From Aphanothece sp. CMT-3BRIN-NPC111 (GTDB taxonomy: Bacteria; Cyanobacteriota; Cyanobacteriia; Cyanobacteriales; JAHHGU01): a DNA stretch of 33,385 bases. Position 1 is the stretch's first letter; each line of letters starts with the position of its first letter. The notes under the pieces are model-generated. The model made no database searches and was not told the DNA's origin. It worked only from the letters and a program-made list of their open reading frames with translations. Position numbers and translations under genes: made by a program. This document shows positions 1 through 8,353 of the stretch, piece by piece. The stretch is from the NCBI GenBank assembly GCA_019359765.1, contig JAHHGU010000056.1, forward strand, positions 1-33,385, read 5' to 3'.

Positions 1-1273
1 GAGCCACATTAGTTTTCTTGCGGATATCCTGAATATTCCACCCGGTAAGCTGGGCTAGAGTCTGAGCTTCCTTTTCCAATCGTGCAGGCAAAGAGCGTTT
101 ATATTGTTGACCCGCTTCACACTTAATATCTCCTGTAAACGGATGGCGGAGAATATAGCGACCTTGAAACGATTCACGGTTTGATGTTTCTTGGAACATC
201 AAATCTTCTGGAAACTTATCGCGGGTATAGCGGACATGCAGGCGAGTGATAAACACGTTTGAGGACTGGTCTGAGTTGAGCCAAAACACACCAGCTTTCT
301 TAAGTTCTTCTGGAGTCAGTGGTTCAGCAGAGCAGGGATCGCAGCTACCCATATCCCAGGCATACTCTAAAAATGTTGCTTTCTTGCCTTCACGACCATA
401 AGCCGTTTGGAACATTGACTTATAGAAATCGCCAAACTCGTTTTTCACGAATACTGGTATTTCTGCATCGGAAGGCACTTTTACTGTGCGATAGTTTGTG
501 ACCTCAGCTTGACCTTTAGGAGATAGCACATAGACAATTAAATCCTGCTCGCTGGTGGAGTTAATCATGCCCAAACGAATTGGGAGCATGAATTTGCTCG
601 ATTCATAAGCCATCATCAAGGGTCGTAGGAATTGATAGCCGGATTTTTCAAATTCTTCTAAGTTAACTTTGGCAACGAAGAATTTCATGTTTTGCCGGAT
701 GTAGGGCTTTAATAGCTGATTAGCACCCTGTGGAATTTTGTAGCCGTTGCGTTTCAGCCATGTTTCTAGACCGTTGGATTCTTTGGCGCTGAGAACCACA
801 ATGTCATATTCCCCTACTGTAAATTTGGCTTCTACAGTTACGCCCAAGGCACTATCCTGAGAGCTACCCCTACCCGCACCTGCTGCTGGTGCGGTTACTG
901 GTGCAGAGTTACTGCTCTCGTACATCATGATTCTGCATGGATCGGAGTCAAAATATTCCACCAGCCGAGGGGCACTAAAGCTATCTAGCCGTTCAATAAT
1001 CTTGGGATCTCCAACGTGAACCTGCTCTTGCTGAAGAACCACAGGCACCGGGACAACGATCGCAAAATCTTTGACATCCCCTTGAAAATCATTCGCCATT
1101 GTTAAGACAGTACGGCTACCATCACGGGCGATCACCACTTGAGAAGCTTTGTTGTAAAGCTTCGTATCGGCTTTGGCGACATAAAACCCACAAAAGCCCC
1201 AGGCATTAGGGGCAAAACAAACAATAGCTATAACAGCTACTAGCAACGTTTTTAGGATACGAAACATCTTCAT
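1..1273 (-). CDS. DUF2330 exported protein, upstream-side tandem copy (3' end cut by window edge)
   Basis: Reading from ATG at 1273 leftward gives an open frame to the window edge that is almost identical to the neighbouring protein at 1386-2693. It lacks only the last dozen or so codons. The N-terminus (MKMFRILKTLLVAVIAIVC...) is a signal peptide with probable cleavage near AWG-F, so the product should be exported. Cysteines follow the same plan as the neighbour: FCGFYV just after the signal, one near DPC, and a CDPC pair. A strong Shine-Dalgarno (GAGGAGG, 5 nt spacing) fixes the start. The only strongly divergent part is about 854-937, rich in Ala, Gly, Pro and Ser (..APVTAPAAGAGRGSSQ..). 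DUF2330 is a family of unknown function. The gene is third in the operon with the NQR2/RnfD-like gene at 2709-3656. Confidence 0.85.
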   Translation of the reverse strand, partial: MKMFRILKTLLVAVIAIVCFAPNAWGFCGFYVAKADTKLYNKASQVVIARDGSRTVLTMANDFQGDVKDFAIVVPVPVVLQQEQVHVGDPKIIERLDSFSAPRLVEYFDSDPCRIMMYESSNSAPVTAPAAGAGRGSSQDSALGVTVEAKFTVGEYDIVVLSAKESNGLETWLKRNGYKIPQGANQLLKPYIRQNMKFFVAKVNLEEFEKSGYQFLRPLMMAYESSKFMLPIRLGMINSTSEQDLIVYVLSPKGQAEVTNYRTVKVPSDAEIPVFVKNEFGDFYKSMFQTAYGREGKKATFLEYAWDMGSCDPCSAEPLTPEELKKAGVFWLNSDQSSNVFITRLHVRYTRDKFPEDLMFQETSNRESFQGRYILRHPFTGDIKCEAGQQYKRSLPARLEKEAQTLAQLTGWNIQDIRKKTNVA

Positions 1274-1385
1274 AGCGACCTCCTCTAAGTCAGTGAAAAT
1301 TTAAGCTTGGGTTAACTGGGCATTCTTGTCGCACTATTAGCCTGTGGTTTATAGATGCGATCGCAAATTATGGGATAAATGGAGA

Positions 1386-2693
1386 TTAAGGCCAAATATT
1401 TCTCCAAAAGAAAGCTTCCTGAGTTTGAGCCACATTAGTTTTCTTGCGGATATCCTGAATATTCCACCCGGTAAGCTGGGCTAGAGTCTGAGCTTCCTTT
1501 TCCAATCGTGCAGGCAAAGAGCGTTTATATTGTTGACCCGCTTCACACTTAATCTCCCCTGTAAACGGATGACGGAGAATATAGCGACCTTGAAACGATT
1601 CCCGGTTTGATGTTTCTTGGAACATCAAATCTTCTGGAAACTTATCACGGGTATAGCGGACATGCAGGCGAGTGATAAACACGTTTGAGGACTGGTCTGA
1701 GTTGAGCCAAAACACGCCAGCTTTCTTAAGTTCTTCTGGAGTCAGTGGTTCAGCAGAACAAGGGTCACAGCTACCCATATCCCAGGCATACTCGAGAAAT
1801 GTTGCCTTTTTGCCTTCACGACCATAAGCCGTTTGGAACATTGACTTATAGAAATCGCCAAACTCGTTTTTCACGAATACTGGTATTTCCGCATCGGAAG
1901 GAACTTTGACTGTGCGATAGTTTGTGACCTCAGTTTGACCTTTAGGAGATAGCACGTAGACAATTAAATCCTGCTCGCTGGTAGAGTTAATCATGCCCAA
2001 ACGAATTGGGAGCATGAATTTGCTCGATTCATAAGCCATCATCAAGGGTCGCAGGAATTGATAGCCAGCTTTTTCAAATTCTTCTAAGTTAACTTTGGCA
2101 ACGAAGAATTTCATATTTTGCCGGATGTAGGGCTTTAATAGCTGATTAGCACCCTGTGGAATTCGGTAGCCGTTGAGTTTCAGCCATGTTTCTAGACCGT
2201 TAGATTCTTTGGCACTGAGAATCAAAATGTCATATTCCCCTACTGTGAAGCGCTCTTCTACGGTTACGCCTAAGGCACTTTCTTCAGCTCTATCTCCTAA
2301 CGCCTGAGCCGCCCTCGGCGATGCTTGCATCAAAAGGCGGGGTCTGGCGACCTCACAGGGATTGGAGTCAAAATATTCCACCAAGCGAGGGGCGCTAAAG
2401 CCATCTAGCCGTTCAATAATCTTAGGGTCGCCAACGTGAACTTGCTCTTGCTGAAGAACCACAGGCACCGGAACAACGATCGCAAAATCTTTGATATCCC
2501 CTTGAAAATCATTCGCCATTGTTAAGACAGTACGGCTGCCATCACGGGCGATAACAACTTGAGAAGCTTTGTTGTAAAGCTTAGTATCGGCTTTGGCGAC
2601 ATAAAATCCACAAAAGCCCCAGGCATTAGGAGCAAAACAAACAATAGCTATAAAAGCTATCAGCAACGTCTTCAATATCCGAAACAGCTTCAT
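1386..2693 (-). CDS. DUF2330 domain exported protein (second tandem copy)
   Basis: A protein of about 435 residues with an N-terminal signal peptide (MKLFRILKTLLIAFIAIVC, small residues before FCGFYV) and no later obvious membrane segment, so probably periplasmic or cell-surface. Sequence hallmarks match DUF2330: FCGFYVAKAD at the mature N-terminus, FAIVVPVPVVL, the KFMLPIRLGM block, YVLSPKGQ, and a CDPC motif before LTPEEL. I choose ATG 2693 over the in-frame GTG at 2699 because TAGGAGGT lies 5 nt before the ATG. The start is 15 nt from the stop of the NQR2/RnfD-like gene, so the two are co-transcribed and possibly translationally coupled. Family function is unknown. Cysteine pairs suggest disulfides or a redox or metal site, which is inference only. 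Confidence 0.88.
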   Translation of the reverse strand: MKLFRILKTLLIAFIAIVCFAPNAWGFCGFYVAKADTKLYNKASQVVIARDGSRTVLTMANDFQGDIKDFAIVVPVPVVLQQEQVHVGDPKIIERLDGFSAPRLVEYFDSNPCEVARPRLLMQASPRAAQALGDRAEESALGVTVEERFTVGEYDILILSAKESNGLETWLKLNGYRIPQGANQLLKPYIRQNMKFFVAKVNLEEFEKAGYQFLRPLMMAYESSKFMLPIRLGMINSTSEQDLIVYVLSPKGQTEVTNYRTVKVPSDAEIPVFVKNEFGDFYKSMFQTAYGREGKKATFLEYAWDMGSCDPCSAEPLTPEELKKAGVFWLNSDQSSNVFITRLHVRYTRDKFPEDLMFQETSNRESFQGRYILRHPFTGEIKCEAGQQYKRSLPARLEKEAQTLAQLTGWNIQDIRKKTNVAQTQEAFFWRNIWP

Positions 2694-2708
2694 TGCCACC
2701 TCCTATAG

Positions 2709-3656
2709 TTAGAATTCATGCTTGGGAATATTGACCGGGTTAGCATCAGAAAGTTCATTCTCTCCTGAAGTGCTGAAGACATTTGGGAGCGTTTCCAACC
2801 AAGAAAATCTGGGCGCTGACCAGATGAAATCCAAAAGGATACTCAAGGGTGCCAAGGCAAATAAAGCCCAGAATACTGCTGTAGAAACGAAGAATTGATT
2901 ACGCAGGATAAAGGTTAATACAGCAATACACGTAGCCCACACTATGCGACTGCTGCGGGCATTGGGGATTGAGCGAGGGTCTGTAATCATAAATAGGGCG
3001 AACAGCAACAATGACCCGCTCATCAAGCGATGCCAATAAACGTCCCATGTCCAGCCCAACCAGATATTCCGTATCGCTTCTAGCAGGGCGTAGGAACCTA
3101 AAAAAGCAGCGGTTGTGTCCCAGCGGCCTACCCGTTTCAACACCATGCCGCCAGTACCTGCAAATAAAAGTGCATACAACCAATCATCCCCCCACTGTCC
3201 AGGCGAAACCCACGCATCTGGCGTCAGAATGAGCGCGGAAATAATGCCAAAATTAGCGGGATTAAAAAAATGTTTGTGGCTCGCTTGAAACAAAAATTTA
3301 CTCAAGATTGCCAGAGAGCCTGCTATTACCATCGTGGTGTAACTATCAGCCCGTAGGAGCAGGCTCAGGCTTAAAGCCGTGATCATTGCACTGCGAAGTG
3401 AAAGCGATCTACTAAGAGGGTTTGCCAAACAGGAATCGGATTCCCGTAAGCGATTCTCTTGTAGGGGTAGCAGATTGAATAGGTTTTGTTTGAAGTTAGG
3501 CCATATAGATACCGCTATCCACTGAGTCACCAGGCAGGTCAACATCACAACTAAAATCAAGTCAGGTCGTAACGTCCAGTCTCTTGTCCCGATGCCTAAA
3601 ATTAGGAAAAGGGATAGAAATAAAATTTGATAGTCCCGTGCATCTTGTAGAATCAT
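2709..3656 (-). CDS. NQR2/RnfD-family integral membrane protein (RnfABCDGE subunit D-like)
   Basis: A 315-residue polytopic membrane protein with roughly eight or nine hydrophobic segments. It carries family landmarks of the NQR2/RnfD/RnfE fold: HFFNPANFGI at 129-138, GQWG at 153-156, and ITDPRSIPNARSSRI at 224-238 (compare the TDP...P..R block of RnfD/NqrB). In true RnfD/NqrB a Thr in an (S/D)GAT motif carries covalent FMN. I see no such motif here; the aligned stretch reads SPGQWG. No other Rnf or Nqr subunit lies nearby. The gene is first of three on the minus strand and precedes two DUF2330 genes, so its partner is probably the exported DUF2330 protein rather than an Rnf complex. A role in membrane electron transfer to the periplasm is inference. 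The C-terminal 30 residues are polar and cytoplasmic-looking. Confidence 0.8.
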   Translation of the reverse strand: MILQDARDYQILFLSLFLILGIGTRDWTLRPDLILVVMLTCLVTQWIAVSIWPNFKQNLFNLLPLQENRLRESDSCLANPLSRSLSLRSAMITALSLSLLLRADSYTTMVIAGSLAILSKFLFQASHKHFFNPANFGIISALILTPDAWVSPGQWGDDWLYALLFAGTGGMVLKRVGRWDTTAAFLGSYALLEAIRNIWLGWTWDVYWHRLMSGSLLLFALFMITDPRSIPNARSSRIVWATCIAVLTFILRNQFFVSTAVFWALFALAPLSILLDFIWSAPRFSWLETLPNVFSTSGENELSDANPVNIPKHEF

Positions 3657-3953
3657 TTCTGGTCTTCTGGAAACTTTACCTTGTAATACTCTGCTGGGCT
3701 AAAGTCACAGCAGCTTCTTAAAGAATCTTTAAGCGCATTCGTGCATAGTCGTAGCCGCCAAGCTTGGAACAATGAGCTAAGCATACCCAGTACTAAGCCC
3801 CCACTAGATACTCGGCGATCTATCATAATTACGAAAATAGAAATAGAAAAACTGGGTGCTTATTGCACTCACGGGGGGAGAAGCTAGTTGAACCACCCTC
3901 TAATAAAAGGGCAATTGTTGTTAGTATGCCTGTACGTGAAACTAAGAATTAGG

Positions 3954-4012
3954 CTGTTACATTTTCTGTAACAGAGTAGGCAATGCATAGCGGCACCTTT
4001 CTGACGCTATGC
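3954..4012. repeat. Twin perfect hairpins, possible structured RNA
   Basis: Two adjacent perfect 8-bp inverted repeats separated by 10 nt: CTGTTACA (3954-3961) with TGTAACAG (3967-3974), loop TTTTC; and GCATAGCG (3985-3992) with CGCTATGC (4005-4012), loop of 12 nt. The arrangement could fold as two stacked hairpins in an RNA from either strand, or serve as protein-binding palindromes. No family is recognised. Confidence 0.5.
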
Positions 4013-4177
4013 TGCTCTTTGTTAAGAAGCTGTGGCAGAGGGGGATACTAATTAGGTTGCTGAAAGTTTTCCCTTGCCGAAGCAATCAAAATTGATATTA
4101 AGCACCATTCAGGAGCCAAAATCGCGCCTATTGCCGCGAAAAACCAATTTAAACCTTGAAAATAGTAATTCTAATTA

Positions 4178-4245
4178 GCTGGGTGCATAATCTTATTATC
4201 TGGCACCCAGCAAGATTTCACCCGCCCGGAAATAGATTTCCGGGC
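4178..4245. repeat. Pair of inverted repeats downstream of the exported-protein gene
   Basis: First hairpin: GCTGGGTGC (4178-4186) and GCACCCAGC (4203-4211), a perfect 9-bp stem with a 16-nt loop. Second: GCCCGGAAAT (4224-4233) and ATTTCCGGGC (4236-4245), near-continuous palindrome. They lie 45 to 113 nt past the stop of the minus-strand gene at 4291. They could help end or stabilise its transcript, but the T-run of an intrinsic terminator is absent. Confidence 0.45.
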
Positions 4246-4290
4246 TAATAGCGAAAGTCTAATAAAGCGGACTGGGGAGCAATACGGCTA

Positions 4291-4812
4291 TTACTTATCG
4301 GTAATACGAATGAGGTAAGGATTATTGTTGTTTTTTTGATAAGACCCAACCCAAATTCCGTAGGAACCAGAAAGCCACTGACCTCCAATGGCGGGATTTT
4401 TACCCTGATAGTCATCATTGCACCAACTGCCCCCAGGACCCTTGATCGTTAGGGTGGTGTCTGCTGGACTTTCTACTTGGATGCTGAGATTTTTAAAAAA
4501 AGAAGTTAGAACTAGCGTGTGATCGGGCTTTTGATCCACAAAACCAACACACGGCCCTGTTGCCGTTTCTGTGCGACCGGCAACTTGGCTTGCAGGAACT
4601 GAACCGCCACTGATGCCCCGAAGAGTTCGTGGATCTGGGGAAAAGTTAGGGCCAATAGTGGCATTCTGAAATATAGGCAAAGATTTCGCTTGCTGGGCTG
4701 AGGCGGGGGCGTTGAGTAAGAGGACGCCAGCAACTAGGGGACTCCCTATAAAGAGCGCCCAGCGGCATTTATCCAGGAATTTTGATCCTTGCTTCGGCAC
4801 TGGGTTATGCAT
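4291..4812 (-). CDS. Small exported protein of unknown function
   Basis: About 173 residues from ATG 4812; an in-frame TTG at 4845 would add 11 residues. The N-terminus is a signal peptide: basic stretch (KFLDKCRW), hydrophobic core (ALFIGSPLVAGVLLL) and an APASAQQ cleavage site, so the product is exported. The mature part has two cysteines, in GPCVGF and GSWCNDD, and a C-terminal block (NPAIGGQW, GSYGIWVGSY, PYLIRITD) that resembles the beta-sandwich end of pre-peptidase C-terminal-type domains seen in cyanobacterial exported proteins. No catalytic motif is visible. No Shine-Dalgarno precedes either start. It appears to be transcribed alone. Confidence 0.72.
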   Translation of the reverse strand: MHNPVPKQGSKFLDKCRWALFIGSPLVAGVLLLNAPASAQQAKSLPIFQNATIGPNFSPDPRTLRGISGGSVPASQVAGRTETATGPCVGFVDQKPDHTLVLTSFFKNLSIQVESPADTTLTIKGPGGSWCNDDYQGKNPAIGGQWLSGSYGIWVGSYQKNNNNPYLIRITDK

Positions 4813-4957
4813 TGTGACTGATAGGAACGGTGCGTTTGATATCAAAAGTTAACTGCTCTTGTTCTACCAGTGACGATGGGGTATTAAACGAAGTTCCACA
4901 GAAGAAGGCAAGGAAAGTGGACATTGTCTTGACGTTCCGCTGGAATTCTGAAAGATT

Positions 4958-5031
4958 GATCCCCCCTAACCCCCCTTAAAAAGGGGGGAACGTTCACGCG
5001 CCCCCCTTTTTAACTTTGATTTAGGGGGATC
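4958..5031. repeat. Short palindromic interspersed repeat (MITE-like)
   Basis: A 74-bp element bounded by GATCCCCCCTAA (4958-4969) and TTTAGGGGGATC (5020-5031), with an inner CCCCCCTT / AAGGGGGG pair and a further CCCCCCTTTTTAA. This is a common type of dispersed inverted repeat in cyanobacterial spacers. It sits in a 345-nt gap (4813-5157) between the exported-protein gene and gltX. The rest of the gap (5032-5157) shows no gene, only a small GGAGA..TCTCC-type inverted repeat near 5128-5143. An open frame across this gap is repeat-derived and is not counted as a gene. Confidence 0.65.
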
Positions 5032-5157
5032 TCTACTTAAGCCCTGAAGATATGAAAGAGGCGCGGAAACGCGGGGAGCCAGAGCCGCGCACAATGAGAG
5101 CAGAGCTTGTACCGCTTGCTTCGATTGGGAGACGACTCTCCGTGTCCTCTTCGTCAA

Positions 5158-6603
5158 CTAGCTTTTTTTTAAGGCTTGTTGCAAGCGGAGCCTATCTAAC
5201 CCCCGCGCTCTGAGCAGTAGCCAGGATTCGATTAAATCGGGACCATGCACTTCGCCGGTGAGGGCGGCACGGAGCGATCGCATTACCAATCCTTTTTTGA
5301 GGTTTTTCTCTTTGGTCACCTGCTTAATGATGGTTTGGGCATCATCTGAAGTCAGAGATTCATGGCTTTCTAGGGCGGAGGCGATCGCACTTAAGGCATC
5401 ACCGGCAGCGGCTTGCTGCATATGTGCCCCTGCCTCCTCGTTGAGTTCTACTGTCTGAGTAAAGAAAACCCGGCTCATTTCCACGGCATCTGGCAATCGA
5501 GTCAGGCTGGGGCCAATCAGATTAACAAGCTGCTCTAGCCAAGGGCGATCGCTCACCGGGTCAAATTCAAACCCAGCCGCCTGCCAGTAAGGAATTAGCC
5601 GATCTGTAAGTTCGGGTACTGGGAGAGCGTGTAGATACTGACCGTTGATCCAGTTCAGCTTGTCCCAGTCAAATTTTGCCCCCGCGTTATTGACACGCTC
5701 AAAGCTAAACTCTTGAGCAGCTTCATCCAGAGTAAAGATTTCCTTAGTCGAGTCAGGCGACGACCAACCCAGCAAAGTCATGTAATTTGCCAGGGCTTCG
5801 GCAGTATAGCCCATCTGTTGGAAGTCAGAAATTGAGGTGACGCCGTCGCGTTTCGATAGTTTTTTGCCCTCTTTATTCAAGATTAAGGGGGTGTGGGCAA
5901 ACTCCGGCACTGCCGCACTCAAAGCTTCGTAAAGCAATATCTGTTTGGCAGTATTAGCAATATGGTCTTCTCCTCGGATGACATGGGTAATCTGCATATC
6001 AATGTCATCCACGACTACCGCCAAATTGTAGAGCGGTTGACCAATCGCATCTTCACCAGAAGCACGGGCAATTACCATATCGCCGCCCAAGTCACTGCCT
6101 CGCCAGCTAACTTTTCCCCGCACCATGTCGTTCCAGACGATCTCGCGGTTGTCGTCAATTTTGAAGCGAATCACCGGGCGGCGTCCTTCGGCTTCAAAAG
6201 CCGCCTGCTGTTCTGGCGTTAGGTTGCGGTGGCGATTGTCGTAACGGGGAGCCTCACGTCTCGCTTTCTGGGCGGATCTCATTTCCTCTAATTCTGCTTC
6301 TGTGGAGTAGCAGCGATAGGCAAAGCCTTTATCTAGCAAGGTTTGTGTTGCTTTGCGGTAGAGATCAAGGCGCTTGGATTGGAAGAGCGGCCCTTCATCC
6401 CAATTCAGTCCTAGCCAGGTGAGACCCTCAAGGATATTCTGGGTGTATTCCGGGCGCGATCGCTCCTTATCTGTATCTTCAACTCTGAGGATGAACTGTC
6501 CGCCATGACGACGGGCAAACAGCCAGTTAAATACCGCTGTTCTAGCCGTACCGATGTGTAAGTTTCCAGTAGGACTCGGCGCAATACGAACTCTGACACT
6601 CAC
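5158..6603 (-). CDS. gltX: Glutamyl-tRNA synthetase
   Basis: Class I aminoacyl-tRNA synthetase that charges tRNA-Glu in the cytoplasm; in cyanobacteria the Glu-tRNA also feeds tetrapyrrole synthesis. From GTG at 6603 the product is 481 residues, the usual length. The start RIAPSPTGNLHIGTARTA carries the HIGH-type signature (HIGT at 16-19). KLSKR at about 248-252 is the KMSKS signature. FILRVEDTDKERS and VIRGEDHIANTAKQ are typical GluRS blocks, followed by the helical anticodon-binding domain. An in-frame start at 6675 would add 24 poorly conserved residues; GTG 6603 has AGAGAGAA just upstream and matches family N-termini. It lies 86 nt downstream of tRNA-Asp on the same strand. Confidence 0.96.
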   Translation of the reverse strand: MSVRVRIAPSPTGNLHIGTARTAVFNWLFARRHGGQFILRVEDTDKERSRPEYTQNILEGLTWLGLNWDEGPLFQSKRLDLYRKATQTLLDKGFAYRCYSTEAELEEMRSAQKARREAPRYDNRHRNLTPEQQAAFEAEGRRPVIRFKIDDNREIVWNDMVRGKVSWRGSDLGGDMVIARASGEDAIGQPLYNLAVVVDDIDMQITHVIRGEDHIANTAKQILLYEALSAAVPEFAHTPLILNKEGKKLSKRDGVTSISDFQQMGYTAEALANYMTLLGWSSPDSTKEIFTLDEAAQEFSFERVNNAGAKFDWDKLNWINGQYLHALPVPELTDRLIPYWQAAGFEFDPVSDRPWLEQLVNLIGPSLTRLPDAVEMSRVFFTQTVELNEEAGAHMQQAAAGDALSAIASALESHESLTSDDAQTIIKQVTKEKNLKKGLVMRSLRAALTGEVHGPDLIESWLLLRARGLDRLRLQQALKKS

Positions 6604-6689
6604 TTTCAGATTCTCTCTAAACAAAGCCTGATGACTATTAGATTTTAGGTTCAATCCCAAATCTAAAATCCACAATCTAAAATTTTCTA

Positions 6690-6763
6690 CGGGACTGACG
6701 GGGCTCGAACCCGCAACTTCCGCCGTGACAGGGCGGTGCTCTAACCAATTGAACTACAGTCCC
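6690..6763 (-). tRNA. tRNA-Asp (anticodon GTC)
   Basis: Minus-strand cloverleaf with a perfect 7-bp acceptor stem (GGGACTG / CAGTCCC) and discriminator G. The anticodon stem is CCGCC / GGCGG around loop CTGTCAC, which gives anticodon GTC. The T arm is GCGGG TTCGAGC CCCGT. The 3' CCA is not encoded; TAG follows the discriminator. G73 is the expected identity base for tRNA-Asp. Confidence 0.96.
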
Positions 6764-6807
6764 AACTTTTCAAACGATCCTTATTGTGCAGGCTATTTAA
6801 CAATTTG

Positions 6808-8313
6808 TCAAATATTTTTTTGATAAGCGCACTGCAAAAAGTCTACAAGCCAGTCTTTGAGGCGATGTGTGGCCTTGCAGTCGTCTTCGTTGTAACGCAG
6901 GATGGCGTTGAGTAAGGTGCGATCGCCCGTCTCTAACCACTTGTCATACCAACAAATCGATTGGGAACCGTTGGCTTGAGGATCGCGCCACTTAAAACCG
7001 AGCCAGTTGGCGATCATTTTGAGCGAATAACCTTCTAGCGGCAGCGTCACTGCATCTGTTACTTGCTTATGCAGATCCACAAACCGAGATAGCAAAGGTT
7101 TTACCTGTTCAGCTGGTGTAGGGTAAAGCTTTGCTAAACGTTTGACTGTATCAGCTTCATAAGGAGAGTAATGGAAAATGGGAGCGTCAGGGTAAGCCGA
7201 GACTAAATCTAAAAATTGCAGCCATATCGCTTCCTCATCTGCTGGTTTTTCTGCTACGAGGGGATAGAACGTCTCTGTATTAGCTTGCCTGTCAACAACC
7301 AAGACTCCCAGCAGATAGTCAAGATTGAGAGATGGCTCTGCCTCTATATCAAAGTAAAGTTCGATTGGTGCAGTGGGCAGGCCTGACGCTACTGTGAAGG
7401 ATTCAGAGGGTGTTAAAATCACCCGATTTTCTAGTACAGATTGAGCTTGCTGCACCAGATGTTGTGCCACTTCGGTTTCTAACTCTGGCTCCAGATAAAC
7501 AGGGTTGGCATCGGCGAGAGATTCTAAGGTAGTTAGCCTCAGTGTTTGTAAATGCTGGTAGCGGCTAGGGGTGACGCCTGGTAACAGGGAGAGATGCTGC
7601 TGAGATTTGGCGATCGCATAACACGGAGTCAACCAAGGGCACACACTACACTGTTGGCGGGAAATAAATACTTCAGGTTCTTGCTGTTCCAGAAGCATTT
7701 GCATACATTTCTCTAAGGTGATCTGCATTTCCGGTAGCCATCGCCACAGATCCACCTCATATTCTCCTTTTTTGCCGCGCAAATTTAACCAAGCTTTCTC
7801 CGGCCAAGCCCCCTGCACAGATGCCAGCAGCTGAGTGTGATATGCTGCAACAATTTGATATTCCTGTTTTGCACGCTTACCTAGATGAATATCGGTGGGA
7901 ACGTAAAGCCAATCTCCAAAATCTGACTTTCCAGGCTGTTTGATCAATAGATCTGGATGACTTATCAGCGTGACTTTCTCCCCCTGCTCCCTTGCTCTTC
8001 CGCTTCCTATCGCCTCTCCTGTCGTCAGTAGCACGCCTTTATGAATGCGCTCAACACCCTGCTGCATTAAAGCCTTAGTAGCTTGAGCACCAGCCTTCCA
8101 ATCTCCCTTCGGATAGTTTGGCTGATAATGTGGAGTAGCTCCCTGGCACACCTGTTCTGCCAGAATAAATTGCTGATGAGCCAATCGTTCTTGTAGCAGT
8201 TTTAGTTGGAAGTCGCTGGGAGGAGTTTTGAGGGTTCTATCTCCATAGACATCCAGAAAAGTCCGACGATGACAACGTTGGTAATGTAGCAGCCGTTCAG
8301 CAGTTAGCAGCAT
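6808..8313 (-). CDS. TM0106-family RecB-like nuclease with RNase H-like C-terminus
   Basis: About 501 residues from ATG 8313 (an upstream in-frame TTG at 8343 is less likely). The N-terminal half is a Cas4/RecB-like PD-(D/E)XK module: LLHYQRCHRRTFLD at the start supplies one cysteine, and QQCSVCPWLTPCYA near residue 235-250 supplies the other three of a probable four-Cys iron-sulfur cluster. The C-terminal half is a DEDD-type RNase H-like exonuclease: LYFDIEAEP (first acidic pair), HYSPYEADTV, and the final YNEDDCKATHRLKDWL. This two-nuclease plan matches the TM0106 family of putative nucleases. The biological substrate is unknown. There is no cas1 or cas2 nearby, so a CRISPR role is not supported. 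Confidence 0.88.
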   Translation of the reverse strand: MLLTAERLLHYQRCHRRTFLDVYGDRTLKTPPSDFQLKLLQERLAHQQFILAEQVCQGATPHYQPNYPKGDWKAGAQATKALMQQGVERIHKGVLLTTGEAIGSGRAREQGEKVTLISHPDLLIKQPGKSDFGDWLYVPTDIHLGKRAKQEYQIVAAYHTQLLASVQGAWPEKAWLNLRGKKGEYEVDLWRWLPEMQITLEKCMQMLLEQQEPEVFISRQQCSVCPWLTPCYAIAKSQQHLSLLPGVTPSRYQHLQTLRLTTLESLADANPVYLEPELETEVAQHLVQQAQSVLENRVILTPSESFTVASGLPTAPIELYFDIEAEPSLNLDYLLGVLVVDRQANTETFYPLVAEKPADEEAIWLQFLDLVSAYPDAPIFHYSPYEADTVKRLAKLYPTPAEQVKPLLSRFVDLHKQVTDAVTLPLEGYSLKMIANWLGFKWRDPQANGSQSICWYDKWLETGDRTLLNAILRYNEDDCKATHRLKDWLVDFLQCAYQKNI

Positions 8314-8353
8314 GACTTTAGCGTAACAGCAGTACGCCAGCAATTGCCCAAGG

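Larger units (their letters stand above)
3657..4290. other. 634-nt gene-free spacer with several inverted repeats
   Basis: No convincing coding frame is visible on either strand. The spacer holds the promoter region of the minus-strand NQR2/RnfD-like operon and the region downstream of the minus-strand gene ending at 4291. It contains five perfect or near-perfect inverted repeats: 3717-3733 (CTTAAAGA, one central base, TCTTTAAG), 3954-3974, 3985-4012, 4178-4211 and 4224-4245. None is followed by a clear T-run on either strand, so they are not obvious intrinsic terminators. Confidence 0.7.

Noticed and set aside
319..501. Plus-strand open frame of 60 codons
   Set aside because: Lies antisense within the DUF2330 copy and has no ribosome site or protein-like pattern.
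4966..5157. Minus-strand open frame of 63 codons ending in the C-rich element
   Set aside because: Its C-terminus is the translated MITE-like repeat and its N-terminus is basic low-complexity sequence.
6808..8313. Cas4-like nuclease as part of a CRISPR system
   Set aside because: The RecB-like and RNase H-like fusion is the TM0106 type, and there is no cas1, cas2, effector or repeat array in the window.
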